A DNA stretch of 64,000 nt, from positions 79,313-143,312 of the forward strand of contig JBBRYB010000008.1 of NCBI GenBank assembly GCA_038238115.1, given 5' to 3'. The stretch is from JBBRYB01 sp038238115 (GTDB taxonomy: Bacteria > Actinomycetota > Actinomycetes > Propionibacteriales > Nocardioidaceae). Position numbers and translations under genes: made by a program. The notes under the pieces were generated by a model. The model saw nothing but the letters and a program-made list of their open reading frames with translations. It was not told the origin of the DNA and searched no databases. Positions 32,878-42,313 of the stretch are shown piece by piece (the first letter of the stretch is position 1; each line of letters starts with the position of its first letter).

Positions 32878-34221
32878 ATGTCGCAGTCGGAACTTCCCGA
32901 GGGAGTCCGCTATGTGGTCGTGGGTGCCGGTGTGCATGGCTTGTCCACGGCCTGGCAGCTGGCGCGCCAGCTGCGGGTGCGCGGGCTGGGCAGCGGCGAT
33001 GACGTCATCGTCGTGGACAAGACTGCAGTCGCCGCCGGGGCATCCGGCATCGCGTGCGGCGTGATCCGCAACAACTACTTCCAGCCGGCGATGCGCCGGT
33101 TGATGGCCCACTCGGTGGGCGTCTGGGAGTCCGACCCGCAGGCGTTCTCCTACCACCCGGTGGGCTACTTGCAGGCCGCACCTGAGGTGATGCGGGCCGG
33201 AGTCGCGCAGATCTACGCCGAGCAGCACGACATTGGGTATCCGTCAGCTCTCGTCGAAGGCGAGGCGGCCTGTCGGAGCTACCTGCGGGACCTCCTCGGC
33301 GACTGGCAGGCGCCGGGGATCACCAACGTCCTGCACGAGCAGCGTGGCGGCTACGCCAACAACCGCGCATCTATGCAGGGACTGGCCGCCAAGGCCGAAG
33401 CCGAGGGGGTGCGGATCCTCACGGGCGTGCGGGTCACGGGCTTCGACATGGACGGCGGCGCGGTGGGCGCGGTGGTCACCGATCGTTGCACGATCCGCTG
33501 CGACCGGGTCGTCATCGCGGCGGGGCCTTGGGTCCGAGACTTCTGGGCGATGCTGGACCTGCCGTCCACGATCGACGTACGCGACCGCAACGCCGAGCTT
33601 CGCCGGGATGTCGACATGTGGACCTACCTGTTGCTGCAGGAGGGCACGCTCGGCGTTGACCCGGGCAGCTTCACCGACACTCGCGGCGGCCTGCCACCCG
33701 TCATCCATGTGGACTCCGATGCTCCCTTGTACGACGACAGCGGCGACCTCGTCACGGACGAGATGTGGGGCATCTACTACAAGCCGGACTTCAACTTCGG
33801 CGGCGTGCAGGGCGGCGCGATGCCGGTGCGAGTGAAAGGCCGGGCCGCCGACGTCGCCGTGGACCCGTACGGCCCGGCCAGTATCGACTACACCGCCCCC
33901 CCAGACTTCGCCCGCATGTGGACGGCGGCGCTGGCCCACTGCCAAGAGCGTTTCGAGGGCACCGGCCACCTCTACAAGGACGAGAACTCCGGTGGCCTGG
34001 GCTGCTTCACCCCCGACAGTTTCCCCGTCTTCGACGTCTTCCGGACCAATGCCTACGTCATCGCGGACTCCAACCACGGCTACAAGATGATCGGCGTCGG
34101 TGAGCTCGTCGCCCGTGAGCTGCTCGGCGAGCCACAGGAGCTGCTCGAACCCTTCCGCTTCATCCGTTACGAGCGCGGTGAGCTGCATCCCACCAGCAGC
34201 TCACCCTTCCCATGGAGTTGA
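32878..34221 (+). CDS. FAD-dependent oxidoreductase, sarcosine/dimethylglycine dehydrogenase-like
   Basis: 447 aa, DAO superfamily. The FAD Rossmann motif is VVVGAGVHGLSTAWQLA near residue 13, and the C-terminal flavin-contact segment is TPDSFPVFDVFRTNAYVIADSNHGYKM, split here by nothing unusual. Such enzymes oxidise N-methyl groups. Mammalian dimethylglycine dehydrogenase fuses this domain to a GcvT domain; here the GcvT-like protein is the next gene, so the two probably act as one unit. ATG 32878 has GGAGG 9 nt upstream; an in-frame TTG inside the operator was not accepted. Confidence 0.88.
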   Translation: MSQSELPEGVRYVVVGAGVHGLSTAWQLARQLRVRGLGSGDDVIVVDKTAVAAGASGIACGVIRNNYFQPAMRRLMAHSVGVWESDPQAFSYHPVGYLQAAPEVMRAGVAQIYAEQHDIGYPSALVEGEAACRSYLRDLLGDWQAPGITNVLHEQRGGYANNRASMQGLAAKAEAEGVRILTGVRVTGFDMDGGAVGAVVTDRCTIRCDRVVIAAGPWVRDFWAMLDLPSTIDVRDRNAELRRDVDMWTYLLLQEGTLGVDPGSFTDTRGGLPPVIHVDSDAPLYDDSGDLVTDEMWGIYYKPDFNFGGVQGGAMPVRVKGRAADVAVDPYGPASIDYTAPPDFARMWTAALAHCQERFEGTGHLYKDENSGGLGCFTPDSFPVFDVFRTNAYVIADSNHGYKMIGVGELVARELLGEPQELLEPFRFIRYERGELHPTSSSPFPWS

Positions 34222-34306
34222 CAGACCGTCGTTGACGAGGGCCACCCCCCTCGCGCCGGCAGCCAAACAGCACCAGCAGACGACACAGAAGCGAGACTGA
34301 TGCACC

Positions 34307-35515
34307 GTGCGCATTCCCTATGATGTCCCGAAGATCCACATGTACACGCGGATTCGCAAGTCGCCGTACTTCTATGCCTCCGAACGCCACGGCGTGCAGT
34401 CGTACACGGTGTGCAACCGGATGTACCACCCACGCCACTACGACGACATGATCGCCGAGTACTGGAAGCTCGTCCGCGACGTCACGATGTGGGATGTCGG
34501 CGTGGAGCGGCAGGTCGAGATCGCGGGGCCGGACGCGATGACCCTGGCGAACATGCTGACCCCCCGTGACCTCACCAAGTGTGCGGTCGGTCAGAACAAG
34601 TTCTTGCTCAACACCGACGTCGACGGGGGCGTGCTCAACAACCCGGTCCTGCTCCGATTGGCCGAGGACTGCTTCTGGTTCTCCGTCGCGGACGGCGACT
34701 TGCTTCTGTGGGCGAAGGGCGTCGCCAGCCAGGCAGGTCTCGATGTGCGGGTCACCGAACCCGACGTGGCGCCGGTGCAGATTCAGGGACCCAAGTCGCA
34801 GGCCCTGATGCGGGACCTCTTCGGGGAAGGCGTTCTCGACCTTAAGTACTACTGGAGTGCCGAATTCGAGCTCAACGGCATGGACGTCGTGGTGGGACGC
34901 ACCGGCTACACCGGCGAGATCGGCTACGAGATCTACCTGCGCAACGCCAGTCGTGACGGGATCAAGCTGTGGGACACCGTCCTCGAGGCGGGTGCCGCGC
35001 ACGACCTCGCCGTGATCGGGCCGTGCCAGATCCGCCGCGTCGAAGCCGGGATCCTCAGCTACGGCTCCGACATCGCCTTGGACAACAACGCCTACAGTGA
35101 CTACGCGTTCCTCAACCCCTACGAGATCGGACTGGGCTGGACGGTGGAGCTGGAGCAGGAGGCCAACTTCATCGGCAAGGAGGCGCTGACACGCATTGCC
35201 GAGGAGGGGGTGAGTCGCAAGGTGGTCGGCGTGGAGATCGGCGGCGACCCGCTCATCGGCTACCTCGACGACTACCTGCCGGTGCTTGACGGACGAAACC
35301 TGATTGGGCAGGTCTCCTCGGCGTTCTGGTCACCACGGCTGGAGAGGAACATCGGCTTCGCCCTCGTGCCGGTCGAGCAGAGCGAGAACGGGTCCAATTT
35401 GACAGTGCGCACCGCCGCTCGTGGCGACATCGACGCCGTGGTGGTCCCCAGGCCGTTCGTCGACCCGACCAAGGAGACTCCCAAGGGACTGGCGGCTGCG
35501 GGGGTGAACGGGTGA
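34307..35515 (+). CDS. GcvT-like tetrahydrofolate-dependent aminomethyl/demethylase protein
   Basis: 402 aa. The GcvT folate-binding fold is recognisable from DVTMWDVGVERQVEIAGPDA, GRTGYTGEIGYEIY and the C-terminal barrel (SPRLERNIGFALV). Family members hand a one-carbon unit to tetrahydrofolate: GcvT, the C-terminal half of dimethylglycine dehydrogenase, and DmdA, which demethylates DMSP. Context (FAD dehydrogenase before, betaine-homocysteine methyltransferase after, overlapping by GTGA) favours dimethylglycine; DMSP remains possible. GTG 34307 lacks a strong Shine-Dalgarno. Confidence 0.85.
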   Translation: MRIPYDVPKIHMYTRIRKSPYFYASERHGVQSYTVCNRMYHPRHYDDMIAEYWKLVRDVTMWDVGVERQVEIAGPDAMTLANMLTPRDLTKCAVGQNKFLLNTDVDGGVLNNPVLLRLAEDCFWFSVADGDLLLWAKGVASQAGLDVRVTEPDVAPVQIQGPKSQALMRDLFGEGVLDLKYYWSAEFELNGMDVVVGRTGYTGEIGYEIYLRNASRDGIKLWDTVLEAGAAHDLAVIGPCQIRRVEAGILSYGSDIALDNNAYSDYAFLNPYEIGLGWTVELEQEANFIGKEALTRIAEEGVSRKVVGVEIGGDPLIGYLDDYLPVLDGRNLIGQVSSAFWSPRLERNIGFALVPVEQSENGSNLTVRTAARGDIDAVVVPRPFVDPTKETPKGLAAAGVNG

Positions 35516-36570
35516 CGGAGCACACTGCCACGAGCCGCCCGGGACTTATGGACCGGCTGGCCGCTGGTCCGGTCCTGTGCGCGGAGGGATACCTCTTCGA
35601 GCTCGAGCGTCGCGGCTACCTGCAAGCCGGCGCGTTCGTGCCGGAGGTGATCCTCGACCATCCGGAGCAGGTCACCGCCCTGCATCGCGACTTCGTCCAC
35701 GCCGGCACGGACGTCGTCGAGGCGCTCACCTACTACGCCCACCGCGAGAAGCTCCGCGCCGTCGGAAAGGACGGTCTGCTCGAGGAGATGAACCGGCAGG
35801 CGCTCAAGCTCGCCCACGAGGTCGCGCACGAGTCGGGCGCTCTGCTCGCCGGCAACGTCTGCAACACCAACCTGTATGACCCGGCGAACAGCGAGACGCA
35901 GGCCCAGGCGCGGGCGATGTTCGAGGAGCAGGTCGGGTGGGCGGCAGAGGCGGGTGTCGACTTCGTCATCGGTGAGACGTTCCGCTTCGCCGAGGAGGCC
36001 CGGATAGCGCTGGAGGTGATCCGGCTGGCCGGCTTGCCTGCGGTGATCACGCTTGCGGTCGGCCAGGACCCTGCTACCCGTGAGGGCTGGTCGCTGAGGA
36101 AGGCATGTCAGCGGCTGGCGGACGAGGGCGCCTGCGTGGTGGGCCTGAACTGCATCCGAGGTCCGGCCACCATGTTGCCACTGCTGGAGCAGATCACGGC
36201 CTCGGTCGACGCCCCGATCGCTGCGCTGCCCGTGCCGTACCGCACCCATGAGGACCAGCCGACGTTCCAGTCGCTGCGGGAACCAGACGGTTCGCTCCTG
36301 CCGGACGGGCGGCCCTTCCCGACCGCGCTCGACCCTTTCACCTGCAACCGGTACGAGATCGCCGACTTCACCCGCCGCGCACAGGAGCTCGGTGTCGGCT
36401 ACCTCGGCCTGTGCTGTGGCGCTGGACCTCAGCACGTGCGCAGCATGGCCGAAGCGCTGGGCCGCACCCCGCCGGCCAGCCGGTACTCCGAGGACATGTC
36501 CAAGCACGCCTTCCTGGGGACCGCTCCGGGCCTGGCGAGCCACAACCGTGAGTACCGTGACCAGCTCTAG
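35512..36570 (+). CDS. Betaine-homocysteine S-methyltransferase-like enzyme
   Basis: 352 aa. Pfam S-methyl_trans fold with the three zinc cysteines, Cys214 (VVGLNCIRG) and Cys301-Cys302 (GLCCGAG), as in BHMT. It would move a methyl group from glycine betaine (or a sulfonium donor such as DMSP) to homocysteine, yielding methionine and dimethylglycine, which the two preceding genes could then process. The GTG start overlaps the GcvT-like stop, so the three genes form one operon. The chain runs slightly past the usual end with a polar tail. Confidence 0.88.
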   Translation: MTEHTATSRPGLMDRLAAGPVLCAEGYLFELERRGYLQAGAFVPEVILDHPEQVTALHRDFVHAGTDVVEALTYYAHREKLRAVGKDGLLEEMNRQALKLAHEVAHESGALLAGNVCNTNLYDPANSETQAQARAMFEEQVGWAAEAGVDFVIGETFRFAEEARIALEVIRLAGLPAVITLAVGQDPATREGWSLRKACQRLADEGACVVGLNCIRGPATMLPLLEQITASVDAPIAALPVPYRTHEDQPTFQSLREPDGSLLPDGRPFPTALDPFTCNRYEIADFTRRAQELGVGYLGLCCGAGPQHVRSMAEALGRTPPASRYSEDMSKHAFLGTAPGLASHNREYRDQL

Positions 36571-36735
36571 AACGTGAAGCCGACCCGCCAGCTACTCCGC
36601 GCTCGCTCTGCTGTGCCACAGTCGACATCGACGGCCCAGACTGGATCCCGCCTGTTGGTTGGCTGCTGCGATTGGTGACCACGTCGTTGGAGCTGATCTT
36701 GTGCCTCGTCCACCGAGCGGCGATGCTTGTCACGT

Positions 36736-38679
36736 ATGACGAGCCTTCGCGGCAACCACGACGAGCGCGGCCAGCCAGGTTCTCGGCCAGCCCTCGGCCC
36801 GAGCCCATTTCCGCCAATCGCTGACTACGCCTTCCTGTCCGACTGTGAGACCTCGTGTCTGATCGCGCCCAGCGGCGCGGTGGAATGGCTGTGCGCCCCT
36901 CGGCCGGATGCTCCGAGCCTGTTTGCTGCAATTCTCGATCGGGCCGCAGGTAGCTTGCGACTGAGCCCCTGGGGTGTGGAGGTTCCAGCTGCCCGCCGAT
37001 ATCTTCCGGGCAGCCTCATGGTCGAGACCACCTGGCAGTCCCGGACCGGATGGATCATCGTTCGTGACGCCCTGACGATGGGTCCATGGCACAACACGGA
37101 GAATCGCTCGAAGACGCATCGCCGCCCTCCGACGGACTTCGACGCCGAGCACTGCCTGCTCCGAACGGTGAAGTGTGTCAGTGGCTCGGTCGATCTCTCG
37201 GTCCTCTGTGAGCCCATGTTTGACTTCGGCGCGCGTGAGGCGGTTTGGCGGTATGACGGAACCGGGTACGGTTCGGTGCTCGCCGATTCCCCGCACGGCT
37301 CACACGAGATGAGTCTGCGGCTGAACACAAACCTGCGAATCGGCATCGAAGGGCGTACGGCTCAGGTTCGAACCCGGATGGCAGAGGGCGATAACGCTTT
37401 CGTGGCGCTGACCTGGTCAGAGCTCCGGCCTCCCGAGACCTGGGAGGATGCCGAAGAGCGGATGTGGCGAACGTCTGAATATTGGCGGCAATGGATCACC
37501 CAAGGCGTGTTTCCCGACCATCGATGGCGGGTGCATCTTCAGCGCAGCGCGCTCACGCTGAAGGGGCTCACGTACGCTCCGACCGGCGCTCTGCTGGCGG
37601 CAGCCACCACCTCCCTGCCCGAGACCCCGGGGGGCGAGCGAAACTGGGACTACCGCTACGCCTGGATCCGCGATTCCACCTTTGCCTTGTGGGGCCTCTA
37701 CACCCTCGGGCTGGACCGCGAGGCGAATGACTTCTTCTGCTTCATCCGCGACGTGAGTAGTGACGAGCCGCAGCTGCAGGTCATGTACGGCGTCGGTGGC
37801 GAGCAGACGCCGGATGAGCACATCTTGCCGGACCTGAGCGGCTACGAAGGCGCGCGGCCCGTCCGAGTCGGCAACGCGGCGCACACCCAACATCAGCACG
37901 ACGTCTGGGGCGCGGTCCTGGATTCCGTCTACCTGCACACCAAGTCGCGAGAGCAGCTGCCCGAAAGCCTGTGGCCGATCCTGAAGAATCTCGTGGAGCA
38001 GGCCGCCGAGCACTGGCGTGAGCCGGACCGCGGCATCTGGGAGGTACGCGGGAAGCCGCAGCACTTCACGTCATCGAAGCTGATGTGCTGGGTGGCGCTG
38101 GACCGGGGCGCTCGGCTGGCCCGTCTGCATGACGAGGTGGACTTTGCTGAGCAGTGGCAGAAGCTCGCCGACGAGATCCACGCCGATATCTGCGAGAAGG
38201 GCGTCGACGAACGTGGCGTCTTCGTGCAGCGGTACGGCTCCCGCACACTCGACGCCTCACTGTTGCTGGTCCCGTTGCTTCGGTTCCTTCCGGCCGATGA
38301 CGACCGGGTGCGTGCAACCGTGCTGGCGATCGCCGATGAGCTGACCGAGGACGGGCTCGTCCTGCGGTACAGGGTGGAGGAGACCGACGACGGACTGTCC
38401 GGCGAGGAGGGCACGTTCACCATCTGCTCCTTCTGGTTGGTTTCGGCGCTGACAGAGATTGGCGAGCTCAGGCGTGCCCATGACCTGTGCGAGCGGCTGC
38501 TGTCCTATGCCAGCCCGCTCCTGCTCTACGGTGAGGAAATCAACCCGCACACGGGCCGCCACCTCGGCAACTTCCCACAGGCGTTCACGCATCTGGCGCT
38601 GATCAACGCCGTGGTTCACGTCATTCGTGCCGAGGAGGCCGAGCGCTCGGGGCAGTTCACGCCAGCACACCGCAGCTGA
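36736..38679 (+). CDS. Glycoside hydrolase family 15 protein (trehalase/glucoamylase-like)
   Basis: About 647 aa. An N-terminal beta-sandwich with the family opening PPIADYAFLSDCETSCLI is followed by the (alpha/alpha)6 barrel. The general-acid Glu is in IWEVRG (codon at 38041) and the general-base Glu in YGEEINPHTG (near 38533). Mycobacterial GH15 trehalases share this layout and lack a signal peptide, as here, so intracellular trehalose or alpha-glucan turnover is likely. ATG 36736 is chosen; a TTG at 36727 is possible. Stands alone between two operons. Confidence 0.9.
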   Translation: MTSLRGNHDERGQPGSRPALGPSPFPPIADYAFLSDCETSCLIAPSGAVEWLCAPRPDAPSLFAAILDRAAGSLRLSPWGVEVPAARRYLPGSLMVETTWQSRTGWIIVRDALTMGPWHNTENRSKTHRRPPTDFDAEHCLLRTVKCVSGSVDLSVLCEPMFDFGAREAVWRYDGTGYGSVLADSPHGSHEMSLRLNTNLRIGIEGRTAQVRTRMAEGDNAFVALTWSELRPPETWEDAEERMWRTSEYWRQWITQGVFPDHRWRVHLQRSALTLKGLTYAPTGALLAAATTSLPETPGGERNWDYRYAWIRDSTFALWGLYTLGLDREANDFFCFIRDVSSDEPQLQVMYGVGGEQTPDEHILPDLSGYEGARPVRVGNAAHTQHQHDVWGAVLDSVYLHTKSREQLPESLWPILKNLVEQAAEHWREPDRGIWEVRGKPQHFTSSKLMCWVALDRGARLARLHDEVDFAEQWQKLADEIHADICEKGVDERGVFVQRYGSRTLDASLLLVPLLRFLPADDDRVRATVLAIADELTEDGLVLRYRVEETDDGLSGEEGTFTICSFWLVSALTEIGELRRAHDLCERLLSYASPLLLYGEEINPHTGRHLGNFPQAFTHLALINAVVHVIRAEEAERSGQFTPAHRS

Positions 38680-38716
38680 CGCGGCAACCGACCATAAGTC
38701 TGTTGCAGCACCGCGT

Positions 38717-38722
38717 TAGGGT
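38717..38722 (+). promoter_or_regulatory. -10 element (TAGGGT) of the ABC exporter operon
   Basis: TAGGGT ends 8 nt before GTG 38731 and only 2 nt before an alternative TTG at 38725, so it supports the GTG as the start. Confidence 0.45.
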
Positions 38723-38730
38723 CGTTGGTC

Positions 38731-39717
38731 GTGGCAGCGGACTCCGTACCGACCGGCGGCGTGGTGGACTCGACGGTCGCCGAGCCGCCGGTTGAGGCTG
38801 TCATGGTCGCCGCCAAGGGACTGCGCAAGTCCTATGGCGACTTCGAAGCGGTCAAAGGCATCGATGTCGACGTACGCCGCGGCGAGGCCTTCGGCTTCCT
38901 CGGCCCGAACGGCGCAGGAAAGTCGTCGACCATGCGAATGATCGCGGCCGTCTCGCCGGTCTCGCAGGGTTCACTACAGATCCTGGGCATGGATCCTGCA
39001 GCCCAGGGGTCAGAGATTCGCGCCCGCCTCGGCATCTGCCCGCAGGAGAACACACTCGATAACGAGCTCAGCGTGGCCGAGAACCTTGTGGTCTATGGTC
39101 GCTACTTCGGCCTCTCCAGGGCGGAGGCCACGCGCCGCACTGAGGAGCTGCTGTCGTTCGTGCAGCTGACCGACAAGGCGCGCTCACGAGTCGAGGACCT
39201 GTCCGGCGGCATGAAGAGGCGCCTGACGATCGCCCGCTCGCTCATCAACCAACCAGACCTGCTGCTGCTCGACGAGCCCACCACCGGACTGGACCCGCAG
39301 GCCAGGCACCAGCTCTGGGATCGCCTGTTCCGGCTCAAGCAGCAAGGCGTCACGCTTGTGCTGACGACTCACTACATGGACGAGGCCGAGCAGCTCTGCG
39401 ACCGGCTCGTGGTCATGGACAAAGGCGTCATCGTTGCCGGGGGCTCCCCGGCGGAGCTCATCGTGACGCACTCCACCCGAGAGGTCGTCGAGCTGCGCTT
39501 CGGCGTGGGGGACAACGAGCAGATGGCTGAGCGTGTCGACGACCTGGCCGAGCGGATCGAGGTGCTGCCCGACCGGCTGCTGCTCTATACAGACGACGGC
39601 GACGCCGCGTCAAACGCCCTCCACGCCCGGGGCCTGCAGCCGTTGTCGTCGCTGGTACGTCGGGCGACGCTCGAGGACGTGTTTCTGCGGCTCACGGGCA
39701 GAAGCCTGGTCGAGTGA
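38731..39717 (+). CDS. DrrA-type ABC transporter ATP-binding protein
   Basis: 328 aa. Walker A GPNGAGKSS, signature LSGGMKRR, Walker B LLLLDEPTTGLD, plus the roughly 90-residue C-terminal extension of drug/lipid exporters such as DrrA. It energises the two ABC-2 permeases encoded directly downstream. Substrate unknown: antibiotics, glycolipids and polymers are all known for this class. The 30-residue N-terminal lead is polar and not conserved. Confidence 0.93.
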   Translation: MAADSVPTGGVVDSTVAEPPVEAVMVAAKGLRKSYGDFEAVKGIDVDVRRGEAFGFLGPNGAGKSSTMRMIAAVSPVSQGSLQILGMDPAAQGSEIRARLGICPQENTLDNELSVAENLVVYGRYFGLSRAEATRRTEELLSFVQLTDKARSRVEDLSGGMKRRLTIARSLINQPDLLLLDEPTTGLDPQARHQLWDRLFRLKQQGVTLVLTTHYMDEAEQLCDRLVVMDKGVIVAGGSPAELIVTHSTREVVELRFGVGDNEQMAERVDDLAERIEVLPDRLLLYTDDGDAASNALHARGLQPLSSLVRRATLEDVFLRLTGRSLVE

Positions 39718-39718
39718 C

Positions 39719-40495
39719 ATGCTGCTCGCACCTCGGCTTACCGACTACTGGGTCACTGTCTTCCGCCGCACCTGGCGCGGCTCGGTCGTTACCAGCTTCT
39801 TGATGCCGTTCCTCTACCTCACCGCCATGGGGGTGGGGCTCGGCAGCTTCGTCGACAACAACGCCAGGTCGACGGCCCTGGGCGGCGTCACCTACCTGGC
39901 GTTCATCGCGCCCGGCCTGCTGGCCACGACGGCGATGCAGACGGCGATCAGCGAGACGACCTACCCGGTGATGGGCGCTTTCAAGTGGCACAGGAGCTAC
40001 TTCTCGATGGCGGCGACTCCGCTGGGTGTCGGCGACATCGTCGCGGCCCAGCTCGCCTTCGTGGCGTTCCGCATCCTGATCACCTGCGGTGTCTTCATCG
40101 CCGTGCTGGCGGCCTTCGGGGCGCTCGACAACTGGTGGGGCGGGCTCGTGGCCGTCGTCGTCGTCGTGCTGCTCGGCATGGCACACGCGGCGCCGATGAC
40201 GGCGATCTCGGCGCGGATGAAGAGCGAGAGCGGCTTCGCGCTCGTCTTCCGGCTCGGGGTCCTGCCCATGTCCTTGTTCAGCGGGGCGTTCTTCCCGATC
40301 AGCCAGCTGCCGGACGCCGTGGCCTGGCTCGCGTACCTCACCCCGATCTGGCACGGCGTCGACCTCAGTCGCACGCTGACGCTGGGATCCGTCTCCTGGT
40401 GGCCGGCGGTCGGGCACGTCGCCTACCTCGCGGCGTGGCTCGTCGTCGGCTGGTACTTCGCGGTGACCGGATTCGCCAAGAGGTTGGCGCAATGA
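39719..40495 (+). CDS. ABC-2 type transporter permease
   Basis: 258 aa, about six membrane spans of the DrrB type; the central segment SGAFFPISQLPD is the usual ABC-2 signature loop. ATG 39719 lies 1 nt after the ATPase stop, and the stop overlaps the small linker ORF (ATGA). Pairs with the second permease at 40611. Confidence 0.92.
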   Translation: MLLAPRLTDYWVTVFRRTWRGSVVTSFLMPFLYLTAMGVGLGSFVDNNARSTALGGVTYLAFIAPGLLATTAMQTAISETTYPVMGAFKWHRSYFSMAATPLGVGDIVAAQLAFVAFRILITCGVFIAVLAAFGALDNWWGGLVAVVVVVLLGMAHAAPMTAISARMKSESGFALVFRLGVLPMSLFSGAFFPISQLPDAVAWLAYLTPIWHGVDLSRTLTLGSVSWWPAVGHVAYLAAWLVVGWYFAVTGFAKRLAQ

Positions 40496-40614
40496 CAGAG
40501 GTCGTCGCGATGCCGCAGTGCCACGAGGTTGCCGCGATGACGCAGCGCCCTTCGGCGGTTGCACCGACTAGGCCCGGAGGCGCTCACCATCCGGCGGGGC
40601 TGGTGCGGCCATGA
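40492..40614 (+). CDS. 40-codon linker ORF between the two permease genes
   Basis: It starts inside the stop of the first permease (ATGA at 40492) and stops inside the start of the second (ATGA at 40611), so the three frames are chained. The peptide (MTEVVAMPQCHEVAAMTQRP...) carries an internal near-repeat, EVVAMPQ/EVAAMTQ, from a 27-nt duplication. It could be a real small protein or only a coupling ORF that carries ribosomes across the gap. Confidence 0.45.
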   Translation: MTEVVAMPQCHEVAAMTQRPSAVAPTRPGGAHHPAGLVRP

Positions 40615-41426
40615 TGGCGAGCACCGCGACCCGCACACTGGGTCCGCGCGTGGTCCCAGCCCTGGGCGGGCTGCAGTGGCGGATCGTCGAGCGCAACTTC
40701 GCTGTCTACCGGCACGGCTGGGTGGTCTTCCTTACCGGCATGCTGGAGCCGGTGCTCTACCTGCTGTCGATCGGAATCGGCGTCGGCGGGCTGATCGGCG
40801 ACTTCACCCTGGCCGATGGCAGCACGGTCGGCTACGTCGACTTCGTGGCGCCCGCCATGCTCGCCTCCTCGGCGATGAACGGTGCGCTCTTCGACTCGAC
40901 CTACAACATCTTCTTCCGGATGAAGTACGAGAAGCTCTACGACGCGATGCTCGCCACTCCGCTGAGACCACTGGACATCGCCGGTGGCGAGATCATCTGG
41001 GCGCTGCTTCGCGGCGCCTGCTACTCGGCAGTCTTCATCGTGGTCATGCTCGTGCTGGGCCTCGTGCATTCGTGGCTGATGATCCTCGCTCTGCCGGCGA
41101 CCCTGCTGATCGGATTCGCGTTCGCCGGGGCAGGCATGGCGTTGACGACTTGGATGCGCAGCTGGCAGGACTTTGAATACATCCAGCTCACGATCGTGCC
41201 GATGTTTCTGTTCTCGGCCACCTTCTACCCGGTCTCGACCTATCCCGGCGTCGTCGAGGCGATCGTGCGCTGCACACCCCTCTACCAGGGCGTCGTCCTG
41301 TGTCGCGGTCTGGCGCTGGGCTCGCTCGGCTGGGACAGCCTGGTCGCCATCGGCTATCTCGCTGCGATGGGCTCTGTCGGGCTCTGGGTGGCGGCCCGTC
41401 GCGTCGGCGTACTCCTGCTCAAGTGA
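40611..41426 (+). CDS. ABC-2 type transporter permease
   Basis: 271 aa, six predicted spans, signature region FSATFYPVSTYPGVVE. A paralogue of the permease at 39719; together with the ATPase they form a heterodimeric exporter. ATG 40611 (or 40614) is coupled to the linker ORF. The gene is followed by an 86-nt gap before the MTA phosphorylase gene. Confidence 0.92.
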   Translation: MMASTATRTLGPRVVPALGGLQWRIVERNFAVYRHGWVVFLTGMLEPVLYLLSIGIGVGGLIGDFTLADGSTVGYVDFVAPAMLASSAMNGALFDSTYNIFFRMKYEKLYDAMLATPLRPLDIAGGEIIWALLRGACYSAVFIVVMLVLGLVHSWLMILALPATLLIGFAFAGAGMALTTWMRSWQDFEYIQLTIVPMFLFSATFYPVSTYPGVVEAIVRCTPLYQGVVLCRGLALGSLGWDSLVAIGYLAAMGSVGLWVAARRVGVLLLK

Positions 41427-41512
41427 GGGTGCAGCTCGCCGCCGGACGACGGCGATGACCGTGCCCCGCACGCTGCCCCGCCGGACGAGGCAGGAATGGG
41501 AGACTGACGCGC

Positions 41513-42313
41513 ATGTCTGAGTCCGCGCGTGCCGAAATCGCTGTCATCGGAGGCTCGGGTTTCTACGAGTTCCTGGAGAGCCCGACCTGGGTGTCGGCCT
41601 CGACACCGTACGGCGCACCGTCCGCCGACATAGCGGTCGGCCAGGTCGCCGGACGCGATGTCGCGTTCCTGCCGAGACACGGGCGCCACCACGAGTTCCC
41701 GCCGCACCGGGTCAACTACCGTGCCAACCTGTGGGCGCTGAGGTCGCTGGGTGTGCGGCGGGTGCTGGGACCGTGCGCGGTCGGCAGCCTGCGCGTCGAC
41801 CTCGGGCCGGGTGCCGTCGTCGTGCCGGACCAGCTCGTCGACCGCACCAGCGGGCGGATCCAGACGTTCATGGACGCAGGCGCCGGACACGTCGGTTTCG
41901 CCGACCCGTACTGCCCAGCGCTGCGCTCGAGCCTCGTGGCCAGCGATCCAGGCATCATCGACCAGGCCACGATGGTCGTGGTCGAAGGCCCGCGGTTCTC
42001 GACCCGCGCGGAGTCGCAGTGGTACGCAGCTCAAGGCTGGTCACTGGTGAACATGACCGGCCACCCCGAGGCCGTGCTGGCCCGTGAGCTCGCGCTGTGC
42101 TATGCCGCCATCGCCCTCGTCACCGACCGAGACGCCGGCATCAGCAGTGACGAGGCTGTCAACCAGGCAGAGGTCTTCGCGGAGTTCGCTCGCAACATGG
42201 ACCGGCTTCGCGACCTGCTCGTCGATGTCATTGCGAGCGTTCCTCCAGCGCGGGAGGGCTGCGACTGCGCGTCTGCGCTCAACGGGCTCACCCTTCCCTT
42301 CGAGCTGCCGTGA
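41513..42313 (+). CDS. S-methyl-5'-thioadenosine phosphorylase (PNP/MTAP family)
   Basis: 266 aa. Phosphate and nucleoside site motifs: IGGSGFYEF, RHGRHHEFPPHRVNYRAN, VVVEGPRFSTRAES and MTGHPEAVLARE. These match MTA phosphorylase rather than plain purine nucleoside phosphorylase. It recycles methylthioadenosine from polyamine synthesis to adenine and methylthioribose phosphate. GGAG lies 10 nt before the ATG. The stop overlaps the epimerase start (GTGA). Confidence 0.9.
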   Translation: MSESARAEIAVIGGSGFYEFLESPTWVSASTPYGAPSADIAVGQVAGRDVAFLPRHGRHHEFPPHRVNYRANLWALRSLGVRRVLGPCAVGSLRVDLGPGAVVVPDQLVDRTSGRIQTFMDAGAGHVGFADPYCPALRSSLVASDPGIIDQATMVVVEGPRFSTRAESQWYAAQGWSLVNMTGHPEAVLARELALCYAAIALVTDRDAGISSDEAVNQAEVFAEFARNMDRLRDLLVDVIASVPPAREGCDCASALNGLTLPFELP

